64,000 bases of DNA from Hirundichthys speculiger (lineage: Eukaryota > Chordata > Actinopteri > Beloniformes > Exocoetidae). Position 1 is the first letter of the stretch, and each line of letters opens with the position of its first letter. Where the stretch lies: NCBI GenBank assembly GCA_018398805.1, contig JAGFBZ010002568.1, positions 1 through 64,000 of the forward strand. Reading direction: 5' to 3'. Shown piece by piece: positions 63,731-64,000 of this stretch. The notes below the pieces were generated by a model that had not been told where the DNA came from, searched no databases, and worked only from the letters and a program-made list of their open reading frames with translations. The translations under genes and the position numbers were made by a program.

Positions 63731-64000
63731 TAGGTTATCAGTGCACGTCCTCAAACAATGCGATGCATTTCGCTGTGCCACTGATAGAAATGTGTCAACA
63801 GGGGGCAACATTTCACCATCACTCTACCCTGGCTGGCCTCAGTTGTTACACGCGAGCTTCTGTAGGTCCTCGCCTAATCATGAAGCGGTCGCGGTGAAGT
63901 GTGGCGTGGGACCATTTTCGTTTAGAAAATGACCAAGTGTACTGCAATCACTGCAATGCAAATTACAAATACAATTAATCGACAACGACAATGATGTATC
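63348..64000. repeat. Large inverted repeat (palindrome) reaching the right edge
   Basis: Sequence 63,348-63,612 is repeated in inverse orientation at about 63,732-64,000 with high identity (for example ACTCTACCCTGGCTGGCCTC on one arm against GAGGCCAGCCAGGGTAGAGT on the other). The spacer of about 120 bp is the right TIR of the element at 62,721. Confidence 0.85.

Overview
The window looks like a piece of a ray-finned (teleost) fish chromosome. Coding exons are short and bounded by GT/AG splice sites. Introns and flanks carry fish-type transposons: L1-like and RTE-like LINE pieces, many hAT elements, CACTG-ended elements, and a tRNA-derived SINE. There are no bacterial-style genes. About half of the sequence is tandem repeat, so most long open reading frames here are repeat translations and not genes.

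Region 1 (1-39,490) is the 3' three quarters of one plus-strand gene, a Na+/H+ exchanger best matched to slc9a5 (NHE5). Fourteen coding exons (5,822-38,846) join in a consistent codon phase and give about 761 residues: the later membrane spans with the Asn-Asp ion site, the CHP-binding juxtamembrane helix, and the long cytoplasmic tail to the stop codon. The first roughly 140 residues lie left of the window. The exception is exon B (15,032-15,106), which appears to be four bases short and breaks the frame. It sits at the edge of a badly degraded tandem array, so a consensus error is the likeliest cause. Almost every long intron holds its own minisatellite, with units of 8, 9, 10, 12, 19, 20, 21, 23, 25, 28, about 40 and 42-46 bp.

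The most interesting pattern is how some of these arrays arose. In two introns the repeat unit can be read as codons of a retrotransposon ORF that is still visible on both sides of the array. The 20-bp array at 34.9-36.7 kb lies inside a LINE reverse transcriptase just after its FxDD box. The 10-bp array at 28.9-29.8 kb lies inside an L1 ORF2. A hAT element at 41.8-43.1 kb, with a perfect 8-bp target duplication, likewise carries an internal 120-bp array. Transposon remnants therefore seem to be seeding minisatellites.

Region 2 (39.5-54.8 kb) is intergenic. It holds an 84-bp satellite in two places, the hAT element, 23-bp repeats, decayed Gag and L1 pieces, a 1-kb polypurine tract, a 4.1-kb array of a 33-bp unit, and a hAT transposase C-terminus.

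Region 3 (54,867-58,821) is a 3.95-kb segment bounded by CACTGTAA/TTACAGTG ends. It encloses a small four-exon gene resembling the multicopy fish 'sterile alpha motif domain-containing protein 3-like' family, so it is a candidate gene-carrying transposon.

Region 4 (59.4-64 kb) has a CpG-rich promoter-like segment with a probable first exon. It is followed by a Harbinger-like element, a hAT element with a BED-finger remnant and a SINE inside it, a LINE RT fragment, and a palindromic pair of hAT copies running off the right edge. All family names come from remembered motifs and no database was searched.
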